Shown piece after piece: positions 1 to 6,635 of a stretch of 9,671 nt of DNA. The notes below the pieces were generated by a model, which was not told the DNA's origin, searched no databases, and worked only from the letters and a program-made list of their open reading frames with translations. The stretch's first letter is position 1. The number at the start of each line of letters is the position of its first letter. The DNA is from Thermacetogenium sp. UBA4966. Its GTDB lineage: Bacteria > Bacillota > DSM-12270 > Thermacetogeniales > Thermacetogeniaceae. Where the stretch lies: contig DHAA01000124.1 in the NCBI GenBank assembly GCA_002397275.1, forward strand, positions 8,535-18,205. Reading direction: 5' to 3'. Position numbers and translations under genes: made by a program.

Positions 1-503
1 CGGAGTTCCCGCAGCAAAATAGACATATCCAGAAGCGTGCCCGCCACGCTTACCGGGCCGCCCAAATTTCCTATAATAGGCACGCCCGTATCCTTCTCTC
101 GCAGTATTTCAATGGCCTCCAGAACGATTTTTACCCTGCCGGAGTCGATTTGCAGCGGTTTGAGCATATCTATCTGTTCAGAGGAGAGCAACAGCGGATC
201 AACCACATGGGGCTCGCAATTCAGGTTGCCCATATTCACCTGCGCGCCCATCGCTTCCGCCTCCACAGTCAAACAAAAAGGCACTCCGTAATTTTCAAAA
301 CCGCCCGCTTCATGAAGAGCATAGGTCAACTCGGCCATTTTCAGCGCGTCACTGTGAGCTTCAGGCCACAAGCACCGCGACTTCTGCATGATCTCCTGCA
401 CGATCATATTCATCATACCGCCCGGGCATACGCATGGCGCTCTATCTACTTTTTCCCTATGGGCCGCAGCCTGGAGGCGTTCCCTCGGATTCATTTGTTT
501 CAT
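1..503 (-). CDS. URO-D family methyltransferase, MtaA/CmuA-like (C-terminus cut by window edge)
   Basis: The first 167 residues of an open reading frame are visible; it continues past the left edge with no stop. The protein starts MKQMNPRERLQAAAHREKVD and then has RAPCVCPGGMMN (about residues 21-32), the N-terminal pattern of the MtaA/CmuA branch of the uroporphyrinogen decarboxylase fold. It continues with WPEAHSDALKMAEL, GFENYGVPFCLTVEAEAMGA and IGNLGGPVSVAGT. Family members move a methyl group to or from a corrinoid protein using a zinc-bound thiol; the His-x-Cys...Cys zinc site would lie in the unseen C-terminal half, so catalytic competence cannot be checked. The ATG (501-503) shares one base with the TGA of the corrinoid gene (TGATG), so translation is probably coupled. 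A second in-frame ATG three codons later is possible but has no better ribosome binding site. Whether it acts on the substrate side or the acceptor side is not known. Confidence 0.88.
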   Translation of the reverse strand, partial: MKQMNPRERLQAAAHREKVDRAPCVCPGGMMNMIVQEIMQKSRCLWPEAHSDALKMAELTYALHEAGGFENYGVPFCLTVEAEAMGAQVNMGNLNCEPHVVDPLLLSSEQIDMLKPLQIDSGRVKIVLEAIEILREKDTGVPIIGNLGGPVSVAGTLLDMSILLREL

Positions 504-1156
504 CAGGCGGCGCCCTTTGTCAGTTGATCGACCAGCTTGACTGCTTCGATCGCATTCACGGAGTATCCGTCTGCGCCTATTTTTTCAGCAAAGGCGGGTG
601 AAATAGGGCCTCCCCCAACGATGATTTTTACTTTTTGACGCAGCCCTTCCTGCTCAAGCATTTCAATCACTTTTTTCATGTTATTCATTGATGTTGACAT
701 CAGGGTGGACATGGCGACAACCTGAGCTCCTGATTCTTTTACGGTATCTATAAACTTGATTAACGGAACGTCCTTCCCTAGATCGATCAGCTCATATCCG
801 GCCGATTCCAGCATGATTTTCACCAGGTTTTTCCCGATGTCATGAGTATCCCCCTCAACCACTCCGATCACGACCTTTTGTTTCCGAGATTCTTCCGCCT
901 GATCCAAGTGGGGGCGCAGGACAGCCAGGCCATTATACATGGCATCCGAACATATTAAGAGCTCCGGGACAAAATATTCTTCTTTTTCATATAAAATGGC
1001 GGTCCTGTTCATGCCGTCGACCAGACCCCGGGTAATGCCGTCTATAGCAGGATAGCCCGCATTGAGGTATTCTTTAGCTATATCCTCTACCCTTTCGTCT
1101 TCCATTTCCACGACACAGTCTGATAATGATTGAAGCAACTCTTCTTTGCTTGCCAA
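503..1156 (-). CDS. Methyltransferase corrinoid protein (MtaC/MtvC-type B12-binding)
   Basis: A 217-residue cytoplasmic methyl carrier, the usual length for stand-alone corrinoid proteins of methanol, methylamine or methoxyaromatic methyltransferase systems. Residues 1-88 form the helical cap domain (B12-binding_2), including YFVPELLICSDAMYNGL. Residues 94-215 form the cobalamin-binding Rossmann-like domain with all three signatures: DTHDIG (103-108, with His105 as the expected lower cobalt ligand), the S-x-L motif STL (150-152), and GGGP (181-184). The cobalt would be methylated by one partner and demethylated by the other. The start is TTG at 1154-1156, supported by a perfect AAGGAGG eight bases upstream. 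It lies 63 bases after the upstream URO-D gene and overlaps the downstream one, so the three probably form one operon. The substrate class cannot be told from this carrier alone. Confidence 0.93.
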   Translation of the reverse strand: MASKEELLQSLSDCVVEMEDERVEDIAKEYLNAGYPAIDGITRGLVDGMNRTAILYEKEEYFVPELLICSDAMYNGLAVLRPHLDQAEESRKQKVVIGVVEGDTHDIGKNLVKIMLESAGYELIDLGKDVPLIKFIDTVKESGAQVVAMSTLMSTSMNNMKKVIEMLEQEGLRQKVKIIVGGGPISPAFAEKIGADGYSVNAIEAVKLVDQLTKGAA

Positions 1157-1164
1157 CTTCAGTT

Positions 1165-1171
1165 CCTCCTT
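1165..1171 (-). promoter_or_regulatory. Ribosome binding site fixing the TTG start of the corrinoid gene
   Basis: On the minus strand AAGGAGG occurs eight bases before TTG at 1156. No ATG or GTG in that frame is equally placed, so the TTG is the credible start. The strong site may help raise carrier-protein output relative to the flanking enzymes (inference). Confidence 0.8.
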
Positions 1172-1219
1172 ATGGTATAGTTATTACCCTTGCGTAATTA
1201 GTTTTGATTAAGGCCGTGT

Positions 1220-2305
1220 TTAATCGGCATACTGACTGAGGAGTTCTTCTACCTTTTCCAGGCTGACCGGATAGCCCACATCCCGAACCGTATCCATCAT
1301 CGTTTGAATATTTTCAAAGGGAGTATCTACCGGCAGGCTGCACCCTGACATGACGACATAGCCCTGAGGAGAATCGTATGCATCGCGTATACATTCCAGA
1401 GTTTTTCTTCTTATATCTTGGGGATTACCTGAATACATAACGCCGCCGGGATCCACATTGCCCATTATTTTAGTTTTATGGCCGATAGTCTTACAGCAGT
1501 CTTTTAAACTGGCCACATTGTCAATGCTCATACCCGCTATCCCTAAATCAGCCACATCATTCCATATCTTATCTGTTTGCCCGCAGATATGGATAACCGG
1601 CTTGACCCCAAATCCCTTTATAAAATCTACCAACTCTTTTAAATAAGGCAGTGAAAACTTGCGAAACACAGCCGGGCTAACCACCGTACATGACGACATC
1701 GGTTCCGATATGGTGACGCCAAACCCGATGTCCAGGTCCAAAGCGGCTTTGACATAAGCCTTACAGGTCTCCAATGAAACACGACTAAGTTCGTGTACCG
1801 CTTCCGGGTTTTTATGGATAAGTCTAAGCGTCTCATTTACGCCGAAAAGAAAAAATGCGTTGGTAAAAGCTCCGGCGACTCCGGCAGAACACCCTACTTC
1901 ACCCCCGGCCATCTCCGCCAAGTATTTCATAGCCTCGATAAGCACAGGCAGCCGCCCATCCTTATATGGGTTAGCCGGCTGGAGTCTGCTGATCTCTTCT
2001 ACGCTGCTGATGGCGGGAACAGCCAAATCAGCCGTGTCGTCATCCGGCAAAGCTGCTTGTGAGCCCATAGCCTCTGCCCAGACGAAAAGATCGGTAAAAA
2101 TGCGCAGACCATCGCAGCCAAACTTTCGGTAGGTGGCTACCTGAGCTTCAGCCACTGCTTTGGGGTTGTGATTAAATTCAGAGATCTTGCAGCCGTAGAC
2201 CCGGGCGACTCCATTTGCAATATTGGGGTTACAGGGCAGACGATCTGCTTCAAGTCCTTGAGCGATTGCGGTTCCTCTTTCCACCGGAGTCATTTGATCC
2301 TGCAT
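1220..2305 (-). CDS. URO-D family corrinoid methyltransferase
   Basis: About 361 residues, typical for the uroporphyrinogen decarboxylase-fold methyltransferases rather than true HemE, which would sit in a heme pathway context. Counting from the upstream in-frame ATG at 2314, visible features are GCDGLRIFTDLFVWAEAMGS (66-85), SEPMSSCTVVSP (203-214), HICG (242-245), GMSIDN (261-266), GNVDPGG (285-291) and SGCSLPVDTP (323-332). His242, Cys244 and Cys325 make the His-x-Cys...Cys zinc triad that activates a thiol or methyl acceptor in MtaA/MtbA-type enzymes. It is the first gene of the operon, followed by the corrinoid carrier and a second URO-D protein. The start at 2305 is preferred: AGAAAGGA sits too close to the ATG at 2314 but is well spaced for 2305; the ATG at 2293 is a third option. 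By analogy with acetogen O-demethylases it could be the substrate:corrinoid enzyme, but that is inference. Confidence 0.9.
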   Translation of the reverse strand: MQDQMTPVERGTAIAQGLEADRLPCNPNIANGVARVYGCKISEFNHNPKAVAEAQVATYRKFGCDGLRIFTDLFVWAEAMGSQAALPDDDTADLAVPAISSVEEISRLQPANPYKDGRLPVLIEAMKYLAEMAGGEVGCSAGVAGAFTNAFFLFGVNETLRLIHKNPEAVHELSRVSLETCKAYVKAALDLDIGFGVTISEPMSSCTVVSPAVFRKFSLPYLKELVDFIKGFGVKPVIHICGQTDKIWNDVADLGIAGMSIDNVASLKDCCKTIGHKTKIMGNVDPGGVMYSGNPQDIRRKTLECIRDAYDSPQGYVVMSGCSLPVDTPFENIQTMMDTVRDVGYPVSLEKVEELLSQYAD

Positions 2306-2341
2306 TGCTTTCATCCTTTCTGTTATCCTGTTAATTGTTTA

Positions 2342-2354
2342 CTGCCACTGGCAG
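2342..2354. repeat. Short inverted repeat CTGCCACTGGCAG in the operon leader
   Basis: CTGCCA and TGGCAG flank a single central C. As RNA it could form a five-pair stem with a three-base loop about 30 bases upstream of the start codon. It could also be a protein-binding half-site pair. Nothing directly supports function. Confidence 0.35.
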
Positions 2355-2398
2355 ACCGATTCCCTTGTGGAAAAACTGTCAGCATAAAAAGCTAAACA

Positions 2399-2413
2399 AT
2401 AACTAATAGTTAT
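2399..2413. repeat. 15-base perfect palindrome in the operon leader (operator-like)
   Basis: ATAACTA-A-TAGTTAT is a perfect inverted repeat with seven-base arms and one central base. It lies about 20-33 bases downstream of the predicted transcription start, where a repressor could block elongation or clearance. The arms are AT-rich, so a chance origin is possible. Confidence 0.5.
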
Positions 2414-2438
2414 ATTTTATATAATCGTGTATAATTTT

Positions 2439-2468
2439 ATTATAACGCAAAGCATAGCAAGGGGTCTA
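2439..2468 (-). promoter_or_regulatory. Candidate sigma-A promoter of the methyltransferase operon
   Basis: Reading the minus strand, TAGACC (2463-2468, four of six to TTGACA) is followed after 18 bases by a perfect TATAAT (2439-2444), in an AT-rich stretch. Transcription would begin near 2432, giving a leader of about 125 bases before the first gene. Other AT-rich -10-like sequences nearby make this assignment uncertain. Confidence 0.45.
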
Positions 2469-2504
2469 TCTGAAAATACATGCGGTGGGATGCTCAAACC
2501 GTAA

Positions 2505-3101
2505 TTATGGCCTGAGGTATCTTGTTGCGTTGAATTTTGGCAGTATCTTATACGCGCATAAATTATAAAACAGAGCACCGAGAACAGCGCCTGCCGTATT
2601 GAGCAGGATATCGTCTATATCGAAGATTCTGTTACTATAACCCGCATAAGAGGATAAAAGCTGTAAAATCTCAATACACAAAGATAAAAGAAAAGCAAAA
2701 AGAGCCGTCTTCCCTATACTCTTGAACTTACTCCATAGCAAGGGCAAAAAGATACCCAGGGGCAATAATAAGACTGCGTTTCCCCCGATATTCCTTATCC
2801 AATGCCTTATCATAAAGTCACGCGAATAGATGCCGGTTGTACTGGCAATCGCTTTGATGCTCCCTGCAAACGGTACAAAATTAGCGGATAATAAAAATTG
2901 CGAACGGGTATCGCGAAATATGGATAATGGAATCAAGGTAATTTCTACCACACAAAGGGCGTAAACGCAGAATAGGAACAAAACAGCTTCTCTCTTAAGC
3001 GAAATTTTGCCTCCTTTTCGCTTATTAAGATAAAGCATAGTTGCTCTGCTCAATATCCATAGGGGTATTCCTAGGGCAAGTAAGGCGTGACCATGATGCA
3101 C
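2505..3101 (-). CDS. VanZ family membrane protein
   Basis: An integral membrane protein of about 198 residues with roughly five hydrophobic segments (numbered from the upstream ATG at 3131: 15-32, 48-68, 113-133, 140-160, 172-192). The VanZ-like core is visible as NIGGNAVLLLPLGIFLP (114-130), EILQLLS (154-160) and FDIDDILLNTAGAVLGAL (170-187), with the acidic DIDD and the conserved Asn. VanZ itself gives low-level teicoplanin resistance, but most relatives have no known function and no van cluster is visible here, so resistance should not be assumed. The ATG at 3131 has no ribosome binding site. GTG at 3099-3101 is preceded six bases upstream by AGAAAGGAG (3108-3116) and is the likelier start. 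The gene stands alone and diverges from the YitT-family gene. Confidence 0.88.
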   Translation of the reverse strand: MHHGHALLALGIPLWILSRATMLYLNKRKGGKISLKREAVLFLFCVYALCVVEITLIPLSIFRDTRSQFLLSANFVPFAGSIKAIASTTGIYSRDFMIRHWIRNIGGNAVLLLPLGIFLPLLWSKFKSIGKTALFAFLLSLCIEILQLLSSYAGYSNRIFDIDDILLNTAGAVLGALFYNLCAYKILPKFNATRYLRP

Positions 3102-3132
3102 TTTTTTCTCCTTTCTGTTCCTATTCAGCATA

Positions 3133-3151
3133 TTGGCGTTAAAGGCGCCAA
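3133..3151. repeat. Inverted repeat upstream of the VanZ gene
   Basis: TTGGCG and CGCCAA are perfect six-base arms around a seven-base loop. It lies just upstream of the VanZ ribosome binding site, within its probable leader, so it could be an operator or an RNA hairpin. It has no following T-run in either direction and is not a clear terminator. Confidence 0.4.
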
Positions 3152-3199
3152 GAGTTATTCCCGTCGTTTATTACTATATTTGCTATAACTGTGAGAAAA

Positions 3200-3214
3200 C
3201 CTGCCGGCGGCAGG
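3200..3214. repeat. GC-rich hairpin CCTGCC-GGC-GGCAGG
   Basis: Six perfect GC-rich pairs with a three-base centre lie between the divergent VanZ and YitT-family genes. On the minus strand the stem is followed by TTTTCT, which resembles a weak terminator or attenuator ahead of the VanZ gene. No minus-strand gene lies immediately upstream for it to terminate. Confidence 0.45.
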
Positions 3215-3239
3215 AATTCTATCCTCTGTACTGCAGGCC

Positions 3240-3256
3240 GCCTCTGGAGATGAGGC
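3240..3256. repeat. Inverted repeat GCCTC-N7-GAGGC upstream of the yitT promoter
   Basis: Perfect five-base arms around seven bases end 12 bases before the -35 element of the YitT-family gene, a position suited to an activator or repressor site. Arms this short can arise by chance. Confidence 0.3.
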
Positions 3257-3268
3257 AAATTTATGAAA

Positions 3269-3296
3269 TTGACATCGCTTTTTTATTAGATATAAT
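3269..3296 (+). promoter_or_regulatory. Strong sigma-A promoter of the YitT-family gene
   Basis: TTGACA (3269-3274) and TATAAT (3291-3296) both match the consensus in all six positions, separated by 16 bases. Transcription should start near 3303, giving a leader of about 35 bases before the ATG at 3338. GGAGAGG at 3321-3327 is the ribosome binding site, ten bases from the start. Confidence 0.85.
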
Positions 3297-3337
3297 ATCC
3301 ATGTCACATGTCTTAATTTTGGAGAGGCCCCCGCGCG

Positions 3338-4225
3338 ATGCTGAAAATATTCAAACTAACGATCGAACCGGTTAAGATATTAAAAGTCATCTGGACGTTT
3401 ATTAAAAAAATAGTTCCCATCACCGTCGCCTCAGTCCTGGTGGCAGTGGCCTACAATGTGCTGGTCGTGCCTTATGGATTGCTGTCGGGAGGGCTTAGCG
3501 GAATTGCGCTGATCGGGAAATACCTGCTCAACATCCCGCTTCCTCTAGGCATCCTTATCTTAAATATTCCCGTGTTTATCTTCGGGCTGAGAGAGCTTGA
3601 TGTCAAATTTATATTATATAGTTTGATCGGCACCCTGATCATGACAGCCGCTCTCCCGCTCACGGAACCCTATGTGCCTATCCCTAAGCTCGACATTTTC
3701 CTGGCCGCTATTTTTTCCGGAGTCGTCGGCGGCATAGGCGGCGGTATAATTTTGCGTTGCGGAGCATCAGCCGGCGGCGCGGATATCATAGCTATGATCG
3801 TCAAGAAAAAATGGAACATTTCTCTCGGAGCTTGTTTTTTCTATTTTAATGTTGTTGTCATCCTGATCTCATTGATGTTCTTTGAACTGAAAATTGCCCT
3901 TTACACCATCGTCAGCATGTGGGTGTCCGGGAGGGTTACGGATAAGGTTATCCAGGGTCTAAGCAGCTATAAGTCTGTAATGATCATATCAGATGAAAAC
4001 ACCATGATTGCCGAACATATTATGGAGGAGCTGGGCAGAGGGGTTACCTTCCTGGAAGGACAAGGAGGTTATACCGGAGAATCCAAGATGGTGATCAACT
4101 GTGTGGTAAACAATATTGAGATTCCCCGGCTGAAGGATATTGTATTGCGGATAGACCCCCGTGCGTTTATGTTTATTTCCGATACTGCAGAGGTTTCCGG
4201 CAAAGGTTTTACACTGCCTATGTAG
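3338..4225 (+). CDS. YitT family membrane protein (DUF161/DUF2179)
   Basis: A 295-residue integral membrane protein of the usual YitT-family length. The N-terminal two-thirds is membrane-embedded (hydrophobic segments near 25-45, 70-85, 92-108, 120-140 and 165-192) with the glycine-rich repeats YGLLSGGLSGIALIG (46-60) and GGIGGGIILRCGASAGGADI (131-150). The soluble C-terminal DUF2179 domain (about 213-292) carries GRGVTFLEGQGGYTG (233-247) and DPRAFMFISDTAEVSGKGF (273-291). The transport substrate of this family is not established. The start is supported by GGAGAGG ten bases upstream and by a consensus promoter. It is transcribed alone and ends four bases from the stop of the opposing GIY-YIG gene, with no visible terminator in between. 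Confidence 0.93.
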   Translation: MLKIFKLTIEPVKILKVIWTFIKKIVPITVASVLVAVAYNVLVVPYGLLSGGLSGIALIGKYLLNIPLPLGILILNIPVFIFGLRELDVKFILYSLIGTLIMTAALPLTEPYVPIPKLDIFLAAIFSGVVGGIGGGIILRCGASAGGADIIAMIVKKKWNISLGACFFYFNVVVILISLMFFELKIALYTIVSMWVSGRVTDKVIQGLSSYKSVMIISDENTMIAEHIMEELGRGVTFLEGQGGYTGESKMVINCVVNNIEIPRLKDIVLRIDPRAFMFISDTAEVSGKGFTLPM

Positions 4226-4229
4226 TCGC

Positions 4230-4484
4230 CTAGATAGTCTTTAATTTTATTAATCGCTCTTTTTGCTTGCGGGTCATTCTCTTGATCTGATACTCCCTCC
4301 GGACTGCCTCGCCTTTGCCGGGAAATTCTTCGCTGTAGACGAGCTCCAGCGGCCCGCGCCCGCGAGTGTATTTGGCGCCCCTGCCCTCTCTGTGAGCAGC
4401 CAATCTGGACTGCAGATCGTTTGTCCATCCTGTGTAGAGGGTCCCGTCCCCGCATTGAAGAATATATACATAGTAAGGCATCAT
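4230..4484 (-). CDS. GIY-YIG nuclease-superfamily protein, UPF0213 type
   Basis: A single-domain protein of about 84 residues once the start is trimmed to one of two adjacent ATGs (4484 or 4481). The frame opens at 4541, but its first 19 residues look non-homologous. The domain reads YYVYILQCGDGTLYTGWTND (GIY-YIG-type strand pair), then SRLAAH with the conserved Arg, GRGAKYTRGRGP, LVYSE and EAVRREYQIKRMTRKQK, where one of the Glu residues should be catalytic. This layout is diagnostic of the small UPF0213/YhbQ-like proteins. Their physiological role is unclear; related GIY-YIG proteins act as nucleases in repair, restriction or mobile introns. Gene context here gives no clue: it is tail to tail with the YitT-family gene and divergent from minC. 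Confidence 0.9.
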   Translation of the reverse strand: MMPYYVYILQCGDGTLYTGWTNDLQSRLAAHREGRGAKYTRGRGPLELVYSEEFPGKGEAVRREYQIKRMTRKQKERLIKLKTI

Positions 4485-4623
4485 ATCGCCGCCTGCCGTC
4501 TTTATGATCAACATATTCATTCTATCACTAAAACAAATCATGGGTAATTCACAGAAGGGTTTTAGGAATCCTTGTCGTAATATGTAAAAGAATCGGAAAA
4601 TAATTCGCTAAGGATGTATGTTG

Positions 4624-5295
4624 ATGAATGATTTAATTTGTTTTAAAGGGTATCGTGACGGCGTTACACTGATACTTAATGATCGGGAACCGGATTTCCG
4701 GAAAATACTCAAACAGTTAAAACTGAAGATGTCTCATCTTAACTTCTTCAGGGGAGCGGTTGTCAACATCGACATCGGCCAAAGGGAAGGGTTATCCGCG
4801 GAACAGCTTGACTCCCTTGAGGAAATTTTATTATCCAGAAACATTCATATTAAAAATGCGGCTCAAAATAAAGAGAAGCCGGATGCTGCTCAAATGACCC
4901 CTGCAGTGGAAAATATTATGCCGGAAAAAGGCGATACCCTCATGCTCAGAAGGACGATCAGATCAGGTCAGAACCTCTACTACCCGGGGAATATTATGCT
5001 GCTCGGCGACGTTCATCCGGGGGGAGAGGTTATCGCGGAAGAGAATATAATCGTCTGGGGAACTCTGAGAGGTATAGTCCATGCCGGAAGCAAAGGCAAC
5101 AAAAAGGCGTTCATCATCGCCCTTCAATTAGCGCCTGCGCAGCTGCGCATAGCTCAATATATTGCCTGCGCTCCTGATCAGAAGGGATCTCATCCTCCCC
5201 AGAAGCCCGAAATAGCATATTTGCAGGATGAAAGAATTGTAATCTCTGATTACAACGAGAACAAGAATATATTAGCCGGTTTTTCGGAGCACTGA
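4624..5295 (+). CDS. minC: Septum site-determining protein MinC
   Basis: About 223 residues, the usual size for MinC, which inhibits FtsZ ring assembly away from midcell and is positioned by MinD at the membrane. Numbering from the ATG at 4618, the N-terminal domain (about 5-80) begins DLICFKGYRDGVTLILND. A polar linker (80-105) follows. The C-terminal beta-helix domain (106-185) has RRTIRSGQNLYYPGNIMLLG, DVHPGGEVIAEENIIVWGTL, RGIVHAGSKGN and APAQLRIAQYIA. The tail KPEIAYLQDERIVI is also typical. The start is ambiguous: AAGGA (4610-4614) is three bases from ATG 4618 but nine from ATG 4624, which I prefer. There is no minD, minE or mreBCD in the window, although minC is often beside them. It ends three bases from the stop of the opposing flavoprotein gene. 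Confidence 0.92.
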   Translation: MNDLICFKGYRDGVTLILNDREPDFRKILKQLKLKMSHLNFFRGAVVNIDIGQREGLSAEQLDSLEEILLSRNIHIKNAAQNKEKPDAAQMTPAVENIMPEKGDTLMLRRTIRSGQNLYYPGNIMLLGDVHPGGEVIAEENIIVWGTLRGIVHAGSKGNKKAFIIALQLAPAQLRIAQYIACAPDQKGSHPPQKPEIAYLQDERIVISDYNENKNILAGFSEH

Positions 5296-5298
5296 TAT

Positions 5299-6531
5299 TC
5301 ACTCGCTCAAAGCTGCGTTCCGGCCGGCTATAGTCCCTGACGACCATGCCCATTGCAGATTGTAGCCGCCGCAAGCGCCGTCGATATCCAATACCTCCCC
5401 GGCAAAGAAAAGGCCGCTGACGATTTTTGATTCAAGGGTGTTTTTATCCACCTCTCGCGTATCAATTCCTCCGGCGGTTATCTGGGCGTTGGGCCAGGAT
5501 GTGGTTCCTGTGATGCGGAACCGCCAGTCGGTCAAGATGTTAAGAATCTTTTTCCGTTCCCCGGCAGAGAGGTTTTCTACCGGAGCTTTCAGATTGTTGA
5601 CCCCCGCCTCCTTGAGAAGAACCGGAATCAGCCTTTTGTTGATCAAACCGACGAGGCTAAACTCTGCCGTCTTTCCGACGGCATGATAGAATCTTTTTGC
5701 CAGCAGCCCATCCAGCCTTTCTTTGGGCATAGAATCGATCATATTTAAGCGCAGAACAGGATTGCGGCCGTTTTGCATGATTTCTCCCGCTTTTCTGCTG
5801 ATCTGCAGTATCGGCGGGCCGGAGATGCCGTAGCTGGTAAAGAGAATATCTCCGCGGTCGCCTGCTTCCGGCTTGTTTCCATCCAGAACTTCTGCGGTAC
5901 CGCTTATTTTTACTCCGGCGATGCTTTTGAAAAATCTTCCCTCCAGTTTCAGCGGTACCAGGGCAGGAAATACATCTCCGATCTTGTGTCCGAGTTCATG
6001 CGCCAGCCGAAACCCATCCCCATTTGATCCTGTTACAGGCATCGCTTTGCCTCCGGCCGTCAGAACTACCCGCTCCCCCTTGATGCATGCGCCGTCGGCT
6101 AACTTTATTTCAAATTCGCCGTTTTCATTTTTTCTGATCTCCGACACCCGTGCTTCATAGATAACCTTGACATCGCCTTGTTCCAGCTTATATCTGAGTA
6201 CATCCAGCACACTGGAGGCCTGGTCCGACATGGGGAATACCTTGCCGGACTCTTCAACCTTATGGGAAATGCCAAGCTTCTCGAAAAATTTAATAGTCTT
6301 TTTGACATCATACTGCTCTATAATCCCCGCAGCGAACCCGGGATCCGCTCCGTGATAAGAGCCGGCGCAGGCGTTGATATTCGTCAAGTTACAGCGGCCG
6401 TTTCCCGTGGTCAATATCTTTTTGCCGAGGCGAGGATTTTTTTCGACTATGGTTACGACGGCGCCCCTTGCCCTTGCCGCTATAGCCGCCATGATCCCCG
6501 AGGCGCCGCCGCCCACAACTATTACAGTCAA
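5299..6531 (-). CDS. BaiN/HI0933-family NAD(P)/FAD-dependent oxidoreductase
   Basis: A 410-residue flavoprotein of normal family length. The FAD-binding Rossmann motif is at the extreme N-terminus (VIVVGGGASG, 3-12, with Glu30 as likely ribose ligand). Then come the family signatures GKKILTTGNGRCNLTN (36-51), TAGGKAMPVTGSNGDG (158-173), FTSYGISGPP (231-240), QITAGGI (350-356), and the C-terminal flavin-closing segment FFAGEVLDIDG (376-386) and GGYNLQWAWSSG (388-399). The family is widespread; BaiN of bile-acid-metabolising clostridia is one named member, but the substrate of most members, including this one, is unknown. The start is TTG at 6529-6531, with AGGGG seven bases upstream; the nearby ATG is out of frame. 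It lies 104 bases downstream of the binding-protein gene on the same strand with no obvious terminator between, so read-through is possible. Confidence 0.93.
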   Translation of the reverse strand: MTVIVVGGGASGIMAAIAARARGAVVTIVEKNPRLGKKILTTGNGRCNLTNINACAGSYHGADPGFAAGIIEQYDVKKTIKFFEKLGISHKVEESGKVFPMSDQASSVLDVLRYKLEQGDVKVIYEARVSEIRKNENGEFEIKLADGACIKGERVVLTAGGKAMPVTGSNGDGFRLAHELGHKIGDVFPALVPLKLEGRFFKSIAGVKISGTAEVLDGNKPEAGDRGDILFTSYGISGPPILQISRKAGEIMQNGRNPVLRLNMIDSMPKERLDGLLAKRFYHAVGKTAEFSLVGLINKRLIPVLLKEAGVNNLKAPVENLSAGERKKILNILTDWRFRITGTTSWPNAQITAGGIDTREVDKNTLESKIVSGLFFAGEVLDIDGACGGYNLQWAWSSGTIAGRNAALSE

Positions 6532-6635
6532 TGGACATCCCCTGCTCTTTTTATGGTTTTGTCTCTATTTTACCGTAGGTCACAGGAAATAGCACAGCTT
6601 AGGAAGCCTACTCTACCAATAGCCGGCCACTTTTT

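Noticed and set aside
150..527. 125-residue plus-strand open frame at the left edge
   Set aside because: It is antisense to the MtaA/CmuA-like gene, whose minus-strand translation has clear family motifs; the plus-strand product has none.
1220..2314. Heme biosynthesis uroporphyrinogen decarboxylase (HemE)
   Set aside because: The His-x-Cys...Cys zinc triad and the adjacent corrinoid protein point to a methyltransferase.
2420..2435. Two plus-strand TATAAT words as a rightward promoter
   Set aside because: No -35 element is suitably placed and no plus-strand gene follows; they reflect the AT-rich leader of the minus-strand operon.
2505..3131. Glycopeptide resistance determinant
   Set aside because: The protein is VanZ-like, but no vanA/H/X/R/S genes are nearby and most VanZ-family proteins are unrelated to resistance.
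3133..3375. 80-residue plus-strand open frame in the divergent region
   Set aside because: It starts at TTG without a ribosome binding site, runs through the consensus promoter and into the YitT-family gene in another frame, and has no domain features.
4069..4455. 128-residue minus-strand open frame spanning the yitT/GIY-YIG junction
   Set aside because: It lies in another frame of the GIY-YIG gene and antisense to the YitT-family C-terminus, both of which have strong family signatures. Its product is Arg/Gln-rich with no recognisable domain.
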